The position numbers were made by a program, and so were the translations under genes. Under the pieces are notes generated by a model. The model did no database searches. It had not been told where the DNA came from and worked only from the letters and a program-made list of their open reading frames with translations. From Paenibacillus sp. HB172176 (lineage in GTDB: Bacteria; Bacillota; Bacilli; Paenibacillales; Paenibacillaceae): 64,000 bases of DNA. Of this stretch, positions 52,596 to 62,479 are shown piece by piece. The stretch spans positions 62,001 through 126,000 of the forward strand of contig NZ_JAATHD010000008.1 in NCBI RefSeq assembly GCF_011947265.1, given 5' to 3'. Each line of letters opens with the position of its first letter. The stretch's first letter is position 1.

Positions 52596-54116
52596 CTAAC
52601 GCAATGACAGCTCAGCCAGTGTTCTTACCATTACGCCGGTCGCTCCTTTTGGTTCCCACTTTCTCCCCGAATGAAGCCAAGCGGTAGCTGCGATATCGAG
52701 ATGCACCCAAGGGAGTCCCTCGGTGAAATGGCCGATGAACAACCCCGCTGTTATCGCTCCTGCATATCTGCCGCCGCTATTTTTCAGATCCGCGGCATCG
52801 CTCCTGATCAGCTTTTTGTATTCCGGATAGGAGGGCAGCTCCCAGATTCTCTCTCCAGTGCGGTTGGATGCCTCCAGCATTTCCTTCATGAAAGCATCGT
52901 CGTTGCCGATTGCTCCTGACGCTTCATGACCCAGGGCGGAGACGACAGCGCCCGTAAGTGTAGCCACATCTACCAGCCGGGTAGCGCCTCTGCGGATTGC
53001 GGCGGTAACGGCATCGGCCAGCACCAACCTGCCTTCCGCATCCGTATTGACAACCTCGACCGTGTATCCGCTCATCGTACGAATAACATCGCCTGGCTTC
53101 AGCGCGCGATCTGACGGCATATTCTCCGCTGCGGGAATGACCGCCACGATATTGCGCTTCGCCTTCAACCCGGCAATCGCCTTCACAGCGCCAAGCACGG
53201 CCGCAGCGCCGCTCATATCGCTGATCATCTCCTCCATGCCGGCCGCGCGTTTCAGCGAAATGCCTCCCGTGTCGAAGGTGATGCCTTTGCCAATCAGTCC
53301 AAGCACTTCAGAGGAGTCCGGATCGCCATTGTAATGAATGACGATCATTCGCGGCGGATGAGCGCTGCCTTGACCGACGCCGAGGAGGCCGCCCATTCCT
53401 TGCTCGGCTGCCGTGAATTCATCGATAACCTCAATATCCAGCTCCAATTCCGCCGCAAGCTCTTCCGCATAGGAAGCCAGCCTCTCCGGGGTCAGTTCAT
53501 TGCCTGGCATATGAACCAGATCGCGCGCGTAGCACACGCTATCCGCAAGCAGGCTGCCGTGTCGGATGCCTTCCTTCCATGCTTCCTCATCCCCGAGAGC
53601 TCCGTTCTCCCGCTCCTCGTCCGACACAAACAGTACGTCGTCAAGCTCGAATCGAACGCTCTCCTCGCGCTTAAGCGGCTTTCGGTCATAAAGTGCAAGA
53701 CGCATCCCCTCGACAAGCGCTTGAGCGGATGCCGAAGCTCCTGTCTCTATGAAGTCTGCGCCTAGCAAATCCTCCCGAAGCACCACGACGGCTTGCCGGG
53801 CTTTGATTGACTTCAGCGCTTTCGCAGCCGCAGAAGCCGCGATTCTCAATCCGGCAGCGCCGGCGCCCGGCTCATATCCCGCAAAGACGAGATAGGCGGC
53901 AGCATACCTTCCGAGCGTTGGTAGCACATAGATTTGCTCTTCTTTCCCGACAAACACGCCCTTCTCGCATTCGCTTCTAAGTCTATCGCGAATTTCAGGC
54001 TGTTCCGCGAATTGTTCATACGCCTTGCCTTCCTTAAGCTCAGCTTCGCCAACCAAAATGACCATCGCTTCATAGCCTTGGTCCTTCTTCCATTTGCCAT
54101 ATGTAAATGATGTCAT
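52596..54116 (-). CDS. pepA: Leucyl aminopeptidase (M17 family)
   Basis: A 506-residue cytosolic metallo-aminopeptidase. The M17 signature NTDAEGRLVLADAV and the metal/catalytic segment GLIGKGITFDTGGISLK are complete; the N-terminal ~170 residues are the variable macro-like domain. It removes N-terminal residues from peptides with two metal ions. The start ATG 54116 is set by GGGAGG; a TTG reading from 54137 would include that site. Monocistronic. Confidence 0.95.
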   Translation of the reverse strand: MTSFTYGKWKKDQGYEAMVILVGEAELKEGKAYEQFAEQPEIRDRLRSECEKGVFVGKEEQIYVLPTLGRYAAAYLVFAGYEPGAGAAGLRIAASAAAKALKSIKARQAVVVLREDLLGADFIETGASASAQALVEGMRLALYDRKPLKREESVRFELDDVLFVSDEERENGALGDEEAWKEGIRHGSLLADSVCYARDLVHMPGNELTPERLASYAEELAAELELDIEVIDEFTAAEQGMGGLLGVGQGSAHPPRMIVIHYNGDPDSSEVLGLIGKGITFDTGGISLKRAAGMEEMISDMSGAAAVLGAVKAIAGLKAKRNIVAVIPAAENMPSDRALKPGDVIRTMSGYTVEVVNTDAEGRLVLADAVTAAIRRGATRLVDVATLTGAVVSALGHEASGAIGNDDAFMKEMLEASNRTGERIWELPSYPEYKKLIRSDAADLKNSGGRYAGAITAGLFIGHFTEGLPWVHLDIAATAWLHSGRKWEPKGATGVMVRTLAELSLR

Positions 54117-54184
54117 CTTCCGTTCCTCCCGCTTCAAGAAAAATAAAAAACCGGGGCAATTAACCCCGATTCGATTCTAAACCT

Positions 54185-55618
54185 TTATTCGGCCAATGGC
54201 AAATAAATGACAAATTCCGTGCCGCTTCCAACCATGCTGTCGACGCGTATCGTTCCGCCGTGATTTCGTATAATGCGATAGCTGACGGACAAGCCAAGTC
54301 CCGTTCCCGCTTGCTTCGTCGTGAAGAACGGATCGAACAGCTTGCTCATGGTAACCTTGTCCATTCCTTTGCCGTTGTCCCTTATTTTAATCTCAACATA
54401 CTGTCCGTCGCTGTTCAGCGAAATATCGATTTTGCCTCTTCGCTCGGCCTGCACCTCTTCCACCGCGTCCAGAGCATTCTTGAGCAGATTGAGAATCACT
54501 TGTTTCACTTGCTTAATATCGATAGACACGATAGCTTCCGATTGGAACGACTCGACGCCGATTTCGCAATTGCGCAGCAGAGATTCGCTTTCGGTGAGCA
54601 TAACGACCTCTTTGATCAGATGCTGAATCGAGGTGGATTGCTTCATTGGCGCGGACGGCTTGGAGGAGTTTAGAAACTCATAAATAATATCATTCGCCCG
54701 GTCGATCTCGGTAAGGATAATTCTGGCATACTCTTCTTTCCCGACCTCCAGGAGATACGGCCTGAGAAGTTGAATGAAGCCGCGAATGCTTGTAAGCGGA
54801 TTGCGAATTTCATGCGCGATAGCCGCCGCTATCTTTCCTAGCATCGCAAGCTTGTCATTCTGCAATGCGCTCTGTTCAATATGCTTGTATTCCGAGACAT
54901 CCTTCACGCTGAACAGAAAGTCTCCATCGAGCTGATCGCCGTAGGTTACAGTTGCCAATAAATGTTTTCCGTCCTTCTGCTGAAATTCATAATAACGATT
55001 CCGCTTCAGAAACATCTCTTTGTACAAGCGCAATATCGTTCTTTTCGTCGACAAGCCAAGCTGCCCATGCAGCAATATTTCGCGAATATTGCAGCCAAGC
55101 AGCGTCTTGCGCGGAATGTCCATCAGTTTCGCCATCTGCACATTAATGAAAGAGAGAATGCCCTCGCTGTCGAATAAAGCAATCCCGCTGTCCATATGCT
55201 GAAGCACGTTCTCATATTTATTCTTAACCTTTTCGAATGAAAGATTCGATTTGAAGAGCATTTCTCTCATTTCCGAAAAACGCTGTTCTTCCGCAGACTT
55301 AACCATTTCTCCATTTGCGGCTACTTCCATTTTGAAACGACAAGCAACCATCAGTTCCATAAGGAAAACAAAAGAACGATGGTAGATTTGAACGGCCTCT
55401 TTGGAATTCACGTTCGCTGCCAGCGCTTGTATGCAATCTTCGTGAACAGCAATGATATCTTCAGGATTCATGCCTTGCAATTGCTTTCCCAGTTCGTTTG
55501 CTTGATGAAGCGACGCATCCTTTCCACCCCGGATGTAATCGGCAAGCGCCGGGAAATAACGCTTTCGAATGGCTTGCATTGCATACTCCTCCCCGGCAAC
55601 AGCTACGGCGACAGCCAT
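54185..55618 (-). CDS. PAS sensor histidine kinase, sporulation-kinase-like
   Basis: A 477-residue soluble kinase without membrane segments. An N-terminal helical domain (about residues 1-120) resembles the RsbU/RsbRD N-terminal fold. A PAS domain follows (about 135-245, LQHMDSGIALFDSEGILSFI), then HisKA with AHEIRNPLTSIRGFIQLL (phospho-His near 267) and HATPase (NLLKNALDAVEEV, DNGKGM, GTGLGLSVS). The HisKA sequence is of the class feeding the Spo0A phosphorelay (KinA/KinE-like). No response regulator adjoins. GGAG lies 6 bases before ATG 55618; the ATG at 55630 lacks a ribosome site. Confidence 0.9.
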   Translation of the reverse strand: MAVAVAVAGEEYAMQAIRKRYFPALADYIRGGKDASLHQANELGKQLQGMNPEDIIAVHEDCIQALAANVNSKEAVQIYHRSFVFLMELMVACRFKMEVAANGEMVKSAEEQRFSEMREMLFKSNLSFEKVKNKYENVLQHMDSGIALFDSEGILSFINVQMAKLMDIPRKTLLGCNIREILLHGQLGLSTKRTILRLYKEMFLKRNRYYEFQQKDGKHLLATVTYGDQLDGDFLFSVKDVSEYKHIEQSALQNDKLAMLGKIAAAIAHEIRNPLTSIRGFIQLLRPYLLEVGKEEYARIILTEIDRANDIIYEFLNSSKPSAPMKQSTSIQHLIKEVVMLTESESLLRNCEIGVESFQSEAIVSIDIKQVKQVILNLLKNALDAVEEVQAERRGKIDISLNSDGQYVEIKIRDNGKGMDKVTMSKLFDPFFTTKQAGTGLGLSVSYRIIRNHGGTIRVDSMVGSGTEFVIYLPLAE

Positions 55619-55733
55619 TTGGATCTCCATAATTAATCATAGTTTTCAATTGTAAATTCTGTCAATCGGAAATCCTGTCGAAATTTGAAAGGTTGCGCCT
55701 GATATTTGCCGTTTGGGAAGAGGAGCACTAATT

Positions 55734-57266
55734 TCATGACCGATTAAAGGAGTTCGGCCAGTTTCCCCGGCTTCCGGAGTCGTTTCTCCCCGAGTCGTCC
55801 TCCTTTTTTCGAGATCGATCATCGCTGCCGGTATTCGCTTTCCACGGATATCTCTGACTGTCTTCGTCATCCCATCGCGCTTGATCCGGCTTCCTTGACT
55901 CATTCGATTTATTATTATTGCTTTTATCATCATTGCTCTTATTGCTGCCATTGTTTATGTTTCCTTTATTGCCTTTATAATCCTCTTCCTTTTCGTCCGC
56001 CTTCTGATTCTCATCCTTTCTTTGCTCGTTGTATTGCTTCCATTGATTTCGAGCTTCTTCAAGCTTTTCTTTTATTTTTTGCTGCAGCTCTTGTTCCATG
56101 CTTTCTTTATTTTGTTCCCAATCCTTGGCGTAGGACTGCCATTGCTCCAAAAAGTCTTCAGAATTTCCGCCAAATTGCCATTGCCGATCATCATCGCCGC
56201 GGCCATTGTCATTCCCTTTGCCGTTGCCTTCAGGCTTTTTACTTGGCTTTAACGAAGCTCCAGGTGTGATGCCTGGCTTTAAACTTGGAGCAGTACCGTG
56301 CTTGTCCGTCGGACGAATCGTCGGCGACGCGGTCGCCGGTTGAGTTGGCTTGCCCGATGCTTTGCCAGGATTTTGCGAAGCATTTGTCTGGCCGTCCTTC
56401 TCCTGATCCTTTTCTTTTTGCGCCTCCTTGGCTTCCTTCTCCTTCTTCTCTTGCTCCAGCAGCTTCTGAAGCTTTTGTTTGATATCCGAATCATCCGATT
56501 GCTCGATCAAGGTTTGAACACCGCCGATGCTTTCCGTTACGGTATCGATGGATTGTTCCTTAAGCTGATCGAGCGTAATGCCGTAGCCCTCGCTTTTGGC
56601 CATGAGATAGACAGCCATCTTCCCGGAAGAAATGCCATAGGCGTCAGCTTCCGCGCGCAGCTCCTCCGGAACGGACAAGCTTGTAATCGTAATATTGCTC
56701 GCAGAAGAAGCATGTCCGCTCAGCCACTCCTTAAGATACTGATTCAGATTTTCGGTCAGCAGATTGTCAAAGTCGGGCGCGCTGCTCTCCAGCATCAATC
56801 TCGTAATGACGATATCCCGGTTCGGCGTCTCCATGTAATGCGCTTCTCTTGCGGCTTCGAACAAGTCGGTTGTAACCGTTTCTACACGCTTCCCCTTATA
56901 CGTCATGTCTTGAATCAGCTTTAGCCCGTCATCATTCAATCCTCTAAGCTCAACAACGCGTTCGGAGCTGTCAACGGCGATTTCGACGCTTGGATTGATA
57001 TCGAGAGTCACATAAGCCACCACCGGATTGCCTCTATTGAAGGCGTACAACAAACAGCCTATAAGCATGATCATGACAATGGCCGCAATACTGGCGTAAC
57101 GGTAGGAGAGTTTATGATAGCGCAGCTGAGGTCGCTGCTCCTCTTCGAACAGCAGCTCTTCGCCAATCTGGGCCGCACCGCTTAGCGGCGCCTTCAGGAA
57201 TTGACCGTCAGACGTCATAACTACTGCATGATTCTCTTGTATGCTCATTACAATTCCGCGCTTCAT
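55734..57266 (-). CDS. rsgI: Membrane anti-sigma factor RsgI
   Basis: A 510-residue anti-sigma factor. The N-terminal RsgI domain (about 1-50, MKRGIVMSIQENHAVVMTSD) binds SigI in the cytoplasm; one transmembrane segment (about 59-77); then the conserved external domain with VVAYVTLDINPSVEIAVDS. The last ~240 residues are low-complexity, rich in K, E, N, G, D and S, with no carbohydrate-binding module of the kind found in Clostridium RsgI homologues. The ATG overlaps the sigI stop (57263-57266) with GGGAGG just upstream. Confidence 0.93.
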   Translation of the reverse strand: MKRGIVMSIQENHAVVMTSDGQFLKAPLSGAAQIGEELLFEEEQRPQLRYHKLSYRYASIAAIVMIMLIGCLLYAFNRGNPVVAYVTLDINPSVEIAVDSSERVVELRGLNDDGLKLIQDMTYKGKRVETVTTDLFEAAREAHYMETPNRDIVITRLMLESSAPDFDNLLTENLNQYLKEWLSGHASSASNITITSLSVPEELRAEADAYGISSGKMAVYLMAKSEGYGITLDQLKEQSIDTVTESIGGVQTLIEQSDDSDIKQKLQKLLEQEKKEKEAKEAQKEKDQEKDGQTNASQNPGKASGKPTQPATASPTIRPTDKHGTAPSLKPGITPGASLKPSKKPEGNGKGNDNGRGDDDRQWQFGGNSEDFLEQWQSYAKDWEQNKESMEQELQQKIKEKLEEARNQWKQYNEQRKDENQKADEKEEDYKGNKGNINNGSNKSNDDKSNNNKSNESRKPDQARWDDEDSQRYPWKANTGSDDRSRKKEDDSGRNDSGSRGNWPNSFNRS

Positions 57267-58099
57267 TTGCTCACCTCCCTTACATTCGCGGAAACCTTGC
57301 GATCAATCCGCAAATAATCATTCATGAACGGATAGGTTCCGGATAGAATTACCGCAATCGAAATAATATATTTGCGATTTCGTTCCAACGTTTTACGGGA
57401 AACGCCGCAGGCTTCCATCAGTTCCTTGATCGGCAGTCTCTTCTTCTGTTTCACTTGTTCCATCAAATCTACGCTCCCGGCAAGCTCTTGCGCGATGGAA
57501 ATAAGCATCTGCCTCGAGTCCGAGTGCTTTGGGGAGTGCTCGACCAGCTCGGCGAATGTAATTTCGTATCGACTTAATTCTCTGCTGAGCTCTCCAATTT
57601 CCATTCGTCGTTCATAATCCGTTTTCTCGAGCTCATGCGCTTCGAGAGCTTGCTTCGTCTCCAGAATATTGTATTCGGATTGATCATCCGTTTCAGAGTC
57701 GAAGGAGCTGTAAGGCACGGCTTGCAGATGCCTTTGTTCTTTTCGGACATGATCAATAAGCCTACGTTGCATCACGGTTTTGGAAAATCCCAGGAATGAT
57801 GCGCCAGCCCCTTCATCGAAGCCGTCGATCGCTTCGTTAAATGCCAGCAGCGCAATACTGAATTCATCATCAATTCCCGGCTCTATGTACCGTTTGCAAA
57901 ATTTGCTTGTTTGTTTTGCGATATATGGATAATACTTGGCAATCAGCTGCTCTCGCAGTTCATCGTCGCCTTGTCTAATGCGGGAAATCATCTGCTCAGG
58001 TCCCAACTCAGCTTCCCTTGAGCGTTTCTCAGCGGGACCTGGTTTGTGCAGAAATCGTTTGAATAGGATCAGCAGCAACTGTTCCACCTCACTACTCAT
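57263..58099 (-). CDS. sigI: RNA polymerase sigma factor SigI
   Basis: A 278-residue SigI-family sigma factor. Region 2 spans about residues 30-115 (DELREQLIAKYYPYIAKQTS, IDDEFSIALLAFNEAIDGF, FLGFSKTVMQRRLIDHVRKE) and the C-terminal SigI-specific helix-turn-helix about 170-270 (RLPIKELMEACGVSRKTLER). It is co-translated with rsgI. SigI acts in heat and envelope stress in Bacillus and in polysaccharide-responsive gene control in Clostridium thermocellum. A candidate self-promoter lies at 58116-58132 (ACCCC and CGAA). The start could instead be a TTG shortly downstream. Confidence 0.93.
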   Translation of the reverse strand: MSSEVEQLLLILFKRFLHKPGPAEKRSREAELGPEQMISRIRQGDDELREQLIAKYYPYIAKQTSKFCKRYIEPGIDDEFSIALLAFNEAIDGFDEGAGASFLGFSKTVMQRRLIDHVRKEQRHLQAVPYSSFDSETDDQSEYNILETKQALEAHELEKTDYERRMEIGELSRELSRYEITFAELVEHSPKHSDSRQMLISIAQELAGSVDLMEQVKQKKRLPIKELMEACGVSRKTLERNRKYIISIAVILSGTYPFMNDYLRIDRKVSANVREVSK

Positions 58100-58153
58100 A
58101 AATTCGTATGTATCCTTCGAGATTGAAGGGGTGTATATTAAAATATTTTAATG

Positions 58154-58184
58154 GTAAAAAAAGAAAGCCCCCGCAAGGGAGGCT
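58154..58184 (-). terminator. Terminator of the zinc-ribbon gene
   Basis: On the minus strand AGCCTCCC-TTGC-GGGGGCT is followed by TTCTTTTTTT. It separates the gene at 58195 from sigI. Confidence 0.88.
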
Positions 58185-58194
58185 TATATAAACG

Positions 58195-58611
58195 TTAAAC
58201 GGATGATCGGCGACCAATCAGCTTATTTCGTCTGCTGTTCAAGATTTGAAGACGTTTCTTGAGTACCAGCTGCCATTCCTTATCCCCTATTTGCTTGGCA
58301 AAGCTGAGCAAATCAAGCGCCATATCAATCTGACATCCCACAACTTCCATCGGATCTTCATTCTCATGATTCACACAATTCTCAATTAACGCGAGCTCAT
58401 CTTGATCGACGTAATCCTCGAAATCAACCTCTGTCGCCCCGTCTCCATGTGCATAATCAGCCAGAATATCATATTCGCTCTGAGCCAAATAATGAATATT
58501 CACGCTGTGGCATACGGGACAAAACGTAATTGGAACATTGTGGATATTTGTCCGATAATGCTTTAACGTCCCCTTCGTTCCAATCATGCTCGCTCCACAA
58601 CAAAAGCTCAT
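58195..58611 (-). CDS. Uncharacterised zinc-ribbon-like protein
   Basis: A 138-residue protein starting MSFCCGASMIGTKG with cysteines at 4-5 and a CPVC pair near residue 32, a likely zinc-binding N-terminus. The rest is acidic and then helical and basic ('KQIGDKEWQLVLKKRLQIL'). Firmicute homologues of this type are annotated as hypothetical (YgiT-like N-terminal pattern); I assign no function. AGGAGG lies 8 bases before ATG 58611. Monocistronic with its own terminator. Confidence 0.75.
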   Translation of the reverse strand: MSFCCGASMIGTKGTLKHYRTNIHNVPITFCPVCHSVNIHYLAQSEYDILADYAHGDGATEVDFEDYVDQDELALIENCVNHENEDPMEVVGCQIDMALDLLSFAKQIGDKEWQLVLKKRLQILNSRRNKLIGRRSSV

Positions 58612-58774
58612 CGCGATAACCTCCTGTCCTATGACCATAGTGGCATATCCAAGGTGAAACGGCTGCGCCGTCCTTTGGCGGGTTACATTAAATCTATTCG
58701 CTATGCCAAGACCAAATTCCTGCTTGGAATAAATGTTAGCTTATGCTTAAAACGAATTTTGTCGAAAAAAGCAT

Positions 58775-58812
58775 AAAAAAGACAAACCCGCCCATAAAAG
58801 GGAGAGCTTGTC
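58775..58812 (-). terminator. Terminator of the peroxiredoxin gene
   Basis: On the minus strand GACAAGCTCTCCC pairs with GGGCGGGTTTGTC, followed by TTTTTT (58780-58775). Confidence 0.85.
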
Positions 58813-58845
58813 CTTCTCATTGCCGGATGAAAACTGTAAACCAGC

Positions 58846-59394
58846 TTATTTCGCTACAAGATGACTTTGACCTGGCTTCCAGTTAATCGGGCAAAGTCCG
58901 CCGGACTGAAGCGCTTGAAGCACGCGAAGCGTCTCTTCAACGCTGCGGCCAACATCATTGTGGTTAACCACTTGATATTTCACTTCGCCTTCCGGATCGA
59001 TGATGAACAGACCGCGAAGCGCGATTCCTTCTTCTTCGATCAGAACGCCATAATCGCTTGCAACGCTCTTCGTAATATCCGCCGCAAGAGGGAAGTTCAA
59101 TTGACCAAGCCCGTTATCGTTAACCGGCGTGTTGATCCATGCGCGGTGGCTGTGCATGCTGTCAATGCTGACGCCAAGAATCTCTGTATTCAAATCCTTG
59201 AACTGATCCGCGGCCAGGCTAAGCGCCGTAATTTCAGTCGGACATACAAAAGTGAAGTCCAGCGGATAGAAGAACAATACCAACCATTTGCCTTTATAAT
59301 CGGAAAGAGATGCCTTTCCGAAACCCTTTCCGTCACCTGTCGCGGTATCCATCGAGAAAGCTGGAGCCGGACGACCTACCAAACGTTCTGCCAT
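58846..59394 (-). CDS. 2-Cys peroxiredoxin (AhpC/Prx1 family)
   Basis: A 182-residue thiol peroxidase reducing hydrogen and organic peroxides. The peroxidatic Cys sits in DFTFVCPTEITALS near residue 50 and the resolving Cys in GGLCPINWKPGQ near 170, so it is a typical 2-Cys enzyme. No ahpF adjoins; thioredoxin is the likely electron donor. GAAGGAGG precedes the ATG. A strong promoter and a PerR/Fur-like site lie upstream. Confidence 0.93.
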   Translation of the reverse strand: MAERLVGRPAPAFSMDTATGDGKGFGKASLSDYKGKWLVLFFYPLDFTFVCPTEITALSLAADQFKDLNTEILGVSIDSMHSHRAWINTPVNDNGLGQLNFPLAADITKSVASDYGVLIEEEGIALRGLFIIDPEGEVKYQVVNHNDVGRSVEETLRVLQALQSGGLCPINWKPGQSHLVAK

Positions 59395-59467
59395 AATGAA
59401 TTTCCTCCTTCATTCCATCGATTGAAATATGATGAATTGTCACTTTGTCCTTGTGACTTACTAGTAA

Positions 59468-59496
59468 ATAGTATCATCACTTAATACTAAAGTCAA
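59468..59496 (-). promoter_or_regulatory. Sigma-A promoter of the peroxiredoxin gene
   Basis: TTGACT (59496-59491), a 17-base spacer and TACTAT (59473-59468), close to the consensus for the housekeeping sigma factor. Confidence 0.8.
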
Positions 59497-59515
59497 TTTA
59501 ATAATAAATATTTAA

Positions 59516-59530
59516 TGATAATAATTATAA
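59516..59530 (-). promoter_or_regulatory. PerR- or Fur-type operator
   Basis: The plus strand reads TGATAATAATTATAA, a 7-1-7 palindrome. It differs at one position from the PerR box (TTATAATNATTATAA) and at one from the Fur box (TGATAATNATTATCA). It lies 19 bases upstream of the -35 element and next to the leuB stop. Confidence 0.6.
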
Positions 59531-59531
59531 A

Positions 59532-60614
59532 CTACTTCTTCATCGCATTAATAATTAAATCGCCCATTGCGGTTGTGCCAATCGCCTTGCTCTTGTCTAC
59601 GGCGATATCTCCGGTGCGATGTCCCGCATCGAGCACTTCCTTGACAGCCGCTTCGATGGAAGCCGCCGCTTCATGATAGCCGAAGGTCAAACGGAACATA
59701 AGAGCTACGGAAAGAATCGTAGCAATTGGATTGGAGATGCCTTGACCGGCGATGTCGGGCGCAGAGCCATGAACCGGCTCGTACAAGCCGAAGCTTCCTT
59801 CGCCAAGCGATGCTGAGGACAGCATGCCGATCGAACCTGTCAGCATGGCGGCTTCATCGCTCAGAATATCGCCGAACATATTCTCGGTAACGATCACATC
59901 GAAGGAGGACGGACGGCGGAGCAATTGCATCGCGCAATTATCAACGAGCACATGCTCCAGCTCAACCTCCGGATATTCGACAGCAACGCGGTTCACAACC
60001 TCGCGCCATAAGCGGGAAGTCTCGAGTACATTCGCTTTGTCCACGGAAGCAAGACGCTTGCCGCGAGTCATCGCGATATCGAAGGCTTGGCGCACGATGC
60101 GTTCAACCTCTTGCACGTTATAGACGCAAGTATCCACCGCTTCCTCGCCTTGCGCGCCCTCACGACGGAATTTCTCGCCGAAGTAAATGCCTCCGGTCAG
60201 CTCGCGTACGACGATTAAGTCCGTGCCTTCCAGAACTTCAGGCTTAAGCGTGGAAGCTTCCTTCAAGCAGTCGAACACGGTAGCCGGGCGAATATTGGAG
60301 AAAAGTCCAAGCGCCTTGCGGATGCCCAGCAGGCCTGTCTCAGGTCGAAGCTCCTTCGAATTATTGTCCCATTTCGGACCGCCGACAGCTCCGAGCAACA
60401 CCGCGTCCGCGTTTTTGCACAGCTCCAGCGTTTCCTGCGGCAAAGGAGTTCCCTTTTCGTCGATGGCGATTCCGCCGAACAGGCCGCTTTCGGTTTCGAA
60501 CTGATAACCGAATAACTCCTCGGTTTTCTTAAGTACCTTTAGAGCTTCTCCAACAACCTCAGGGCCGATACCGTCGCCGCCGAGGACTGCGATTTTTTTC
60601 ACTTCCGCTGTCAT
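59532..60614 (-). CDS. leuB: 3-isopropylmalate dehydrogenase
   Basis: A 360-residue decarboxylating dehydrogenase of leucine synthesis. [19 protein letters not shown], '[17 protein letters not shown]', [14 protein letters not shown] and '[20 protein letters not shown]' with the Mg/NAD-binding residues are conserved. ATG 60614 follows GAGGAG at 10 bases. It is separated from ilvC by a hairpin and its own promoter candidate (TTGTGT 60683-60678, TACAAA 60660-60655). leuA, leuC and leuD are not in the window. Confidence 0.95.
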   Translation of the reverse strand: MTAEVKKIAVLGGDGIGPEVVGEALKVLKKTEELFGYQFETESGLFGGIAIDEKGTPLPQETLELCKNADAVLLGAVGGPKWDNNSKELRPETGLLGIRKALGLFSNIRPATVFDCLKEASTLKPEVLEGTDLIVVRELTGGIYFGEKFRREGAQGEEAVDTCVYNVQEVERIVRQAFDIAMTRGKRLASVDKANVLETSRLWREVVNRVAVEYPEVELEHVLVDNCAMQLLRRPSSFDVIVTENMFGDILSDEAAMLTGSIGMLSSASLGEGSFGLYEPVHGSAPDIAGQGISNPIATILSVALMFRLTFGYHEAAASIEAAVKEVLDAGHRTGDIAVDKSKAIGTTAMGDLIINAMKK

Positions 60615-60654
60615 CTTCTTAACACTCCTCATTATCATTCTCAGTCTATTATCA

Positions 60655-60683
60655 TTTGTACCATAAATCTGACGCTAACACAA
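60655..60683 (-). promoter_or_regulatory. Candidate leuB promoter
   Basis: On the minus strand TTGTGT, 17 bases and TACAAA. The -10 is imperfect; the position, about 40 bases before the start codon, is suitable. Confidence 0.45.
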
Positions 60684-60745
60684 AGATATAAAATCTATGA
60701 GCTTTATAGGTTTCAACTATACTATTATTATTGAAGAATGAAGAA

Positions 60746-60777
60746 ATGGCAATTGTCTCCGCAGAGACAATTGCCAT
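60746..60777 (-). terminator. Stem-loop after ilvC
   Basis: ATGGCAATTGTCTC and GAGACAATTGCCAT form a perfect 14-bp stem with a 4-base loop; on the minus strand it is followed by TTCTTCATTC, a weak T-tract. It probably reduces read-through into leuB. Confidence 0.75.
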
Positions 60778-60800
60778 CCATGATCAGGACAAAAGCTGAA

Positions 60801-61931
<1,131 letters not shown>

Positions 61932-61990
61932 TTAAACTCCCGCTCAAAGACGGGATTTTATCCTATGGATTCGTCAATTCCAATCTATCG

Positions 61991-62479
61991 CTATTGCTTC
62001 ACGTTGCCGCGATTAAGCGCCGTAACGCCGGTGCGTGAAAGCTCGCGGATACCGTAAGGCTTAAGAAGCTCGGCCATTGCGTCAATCTTCTCCGTATCGC
62101 CGACAACTTGAACAATCAACGAATGCGTGCCGATATCGACAACGGCGGCGCGGAAGGTTTCCACAACGCCCAGAATCTCGGGACGGGAAGCCGGCTCCGC
62201 TTGCACCTTGATTAGCGCGAGCTCGCGGGCGACCATTGGATTCGAGCTGATATCCACAACCTTAATAACATCGATAAGCTTGTACAATTGCTTCGTAATT
62301 TGTTCAAGCGTATGGTCATCGCCGGAAGTGACGATAACCATACGGGACAAACCTTGCTCTTCGCTGGTTCCTACCGTAATGCTTTCAATATTGAAGCCGC
62401 GGCGCCCGAACAGACCTGATACACGCTGCAGAACGCCTGGCTGATCATTCACCAGCACGGAAATCGTATGCTTCTTCAT
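61991..62479 (-). CDS. ilvN: Acetolactate synthase small (regulatory) subunit
   Basis: A 162-residue regulatory subunit. The N-terminal ACT domain ([32 protein letters not shown]) carries the valine-binding fold for feedback inhibition. The start ATG 62479 overlaps the ilvB stop as ATGA (62476-62479); a longer in-frame reading reaches into ilvB and is not used. Also named ilvH in Bacillus. Confidence 0.95.
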   Translation of the reverse strand: MKKHTISVLVNDQPGVLQRVSGLFGRRGFNIESITVGTSEEQGLSRMVIVTSGDDHTLEQITKQLYKLIDVIKVVDISSNPMVARELALIKVQAEPASRPEILGVVETFRAAVVDIGTHSLIVQVVGDTEKIDAMAELLKPYGIRELSRTGVTALNRGNVKQ

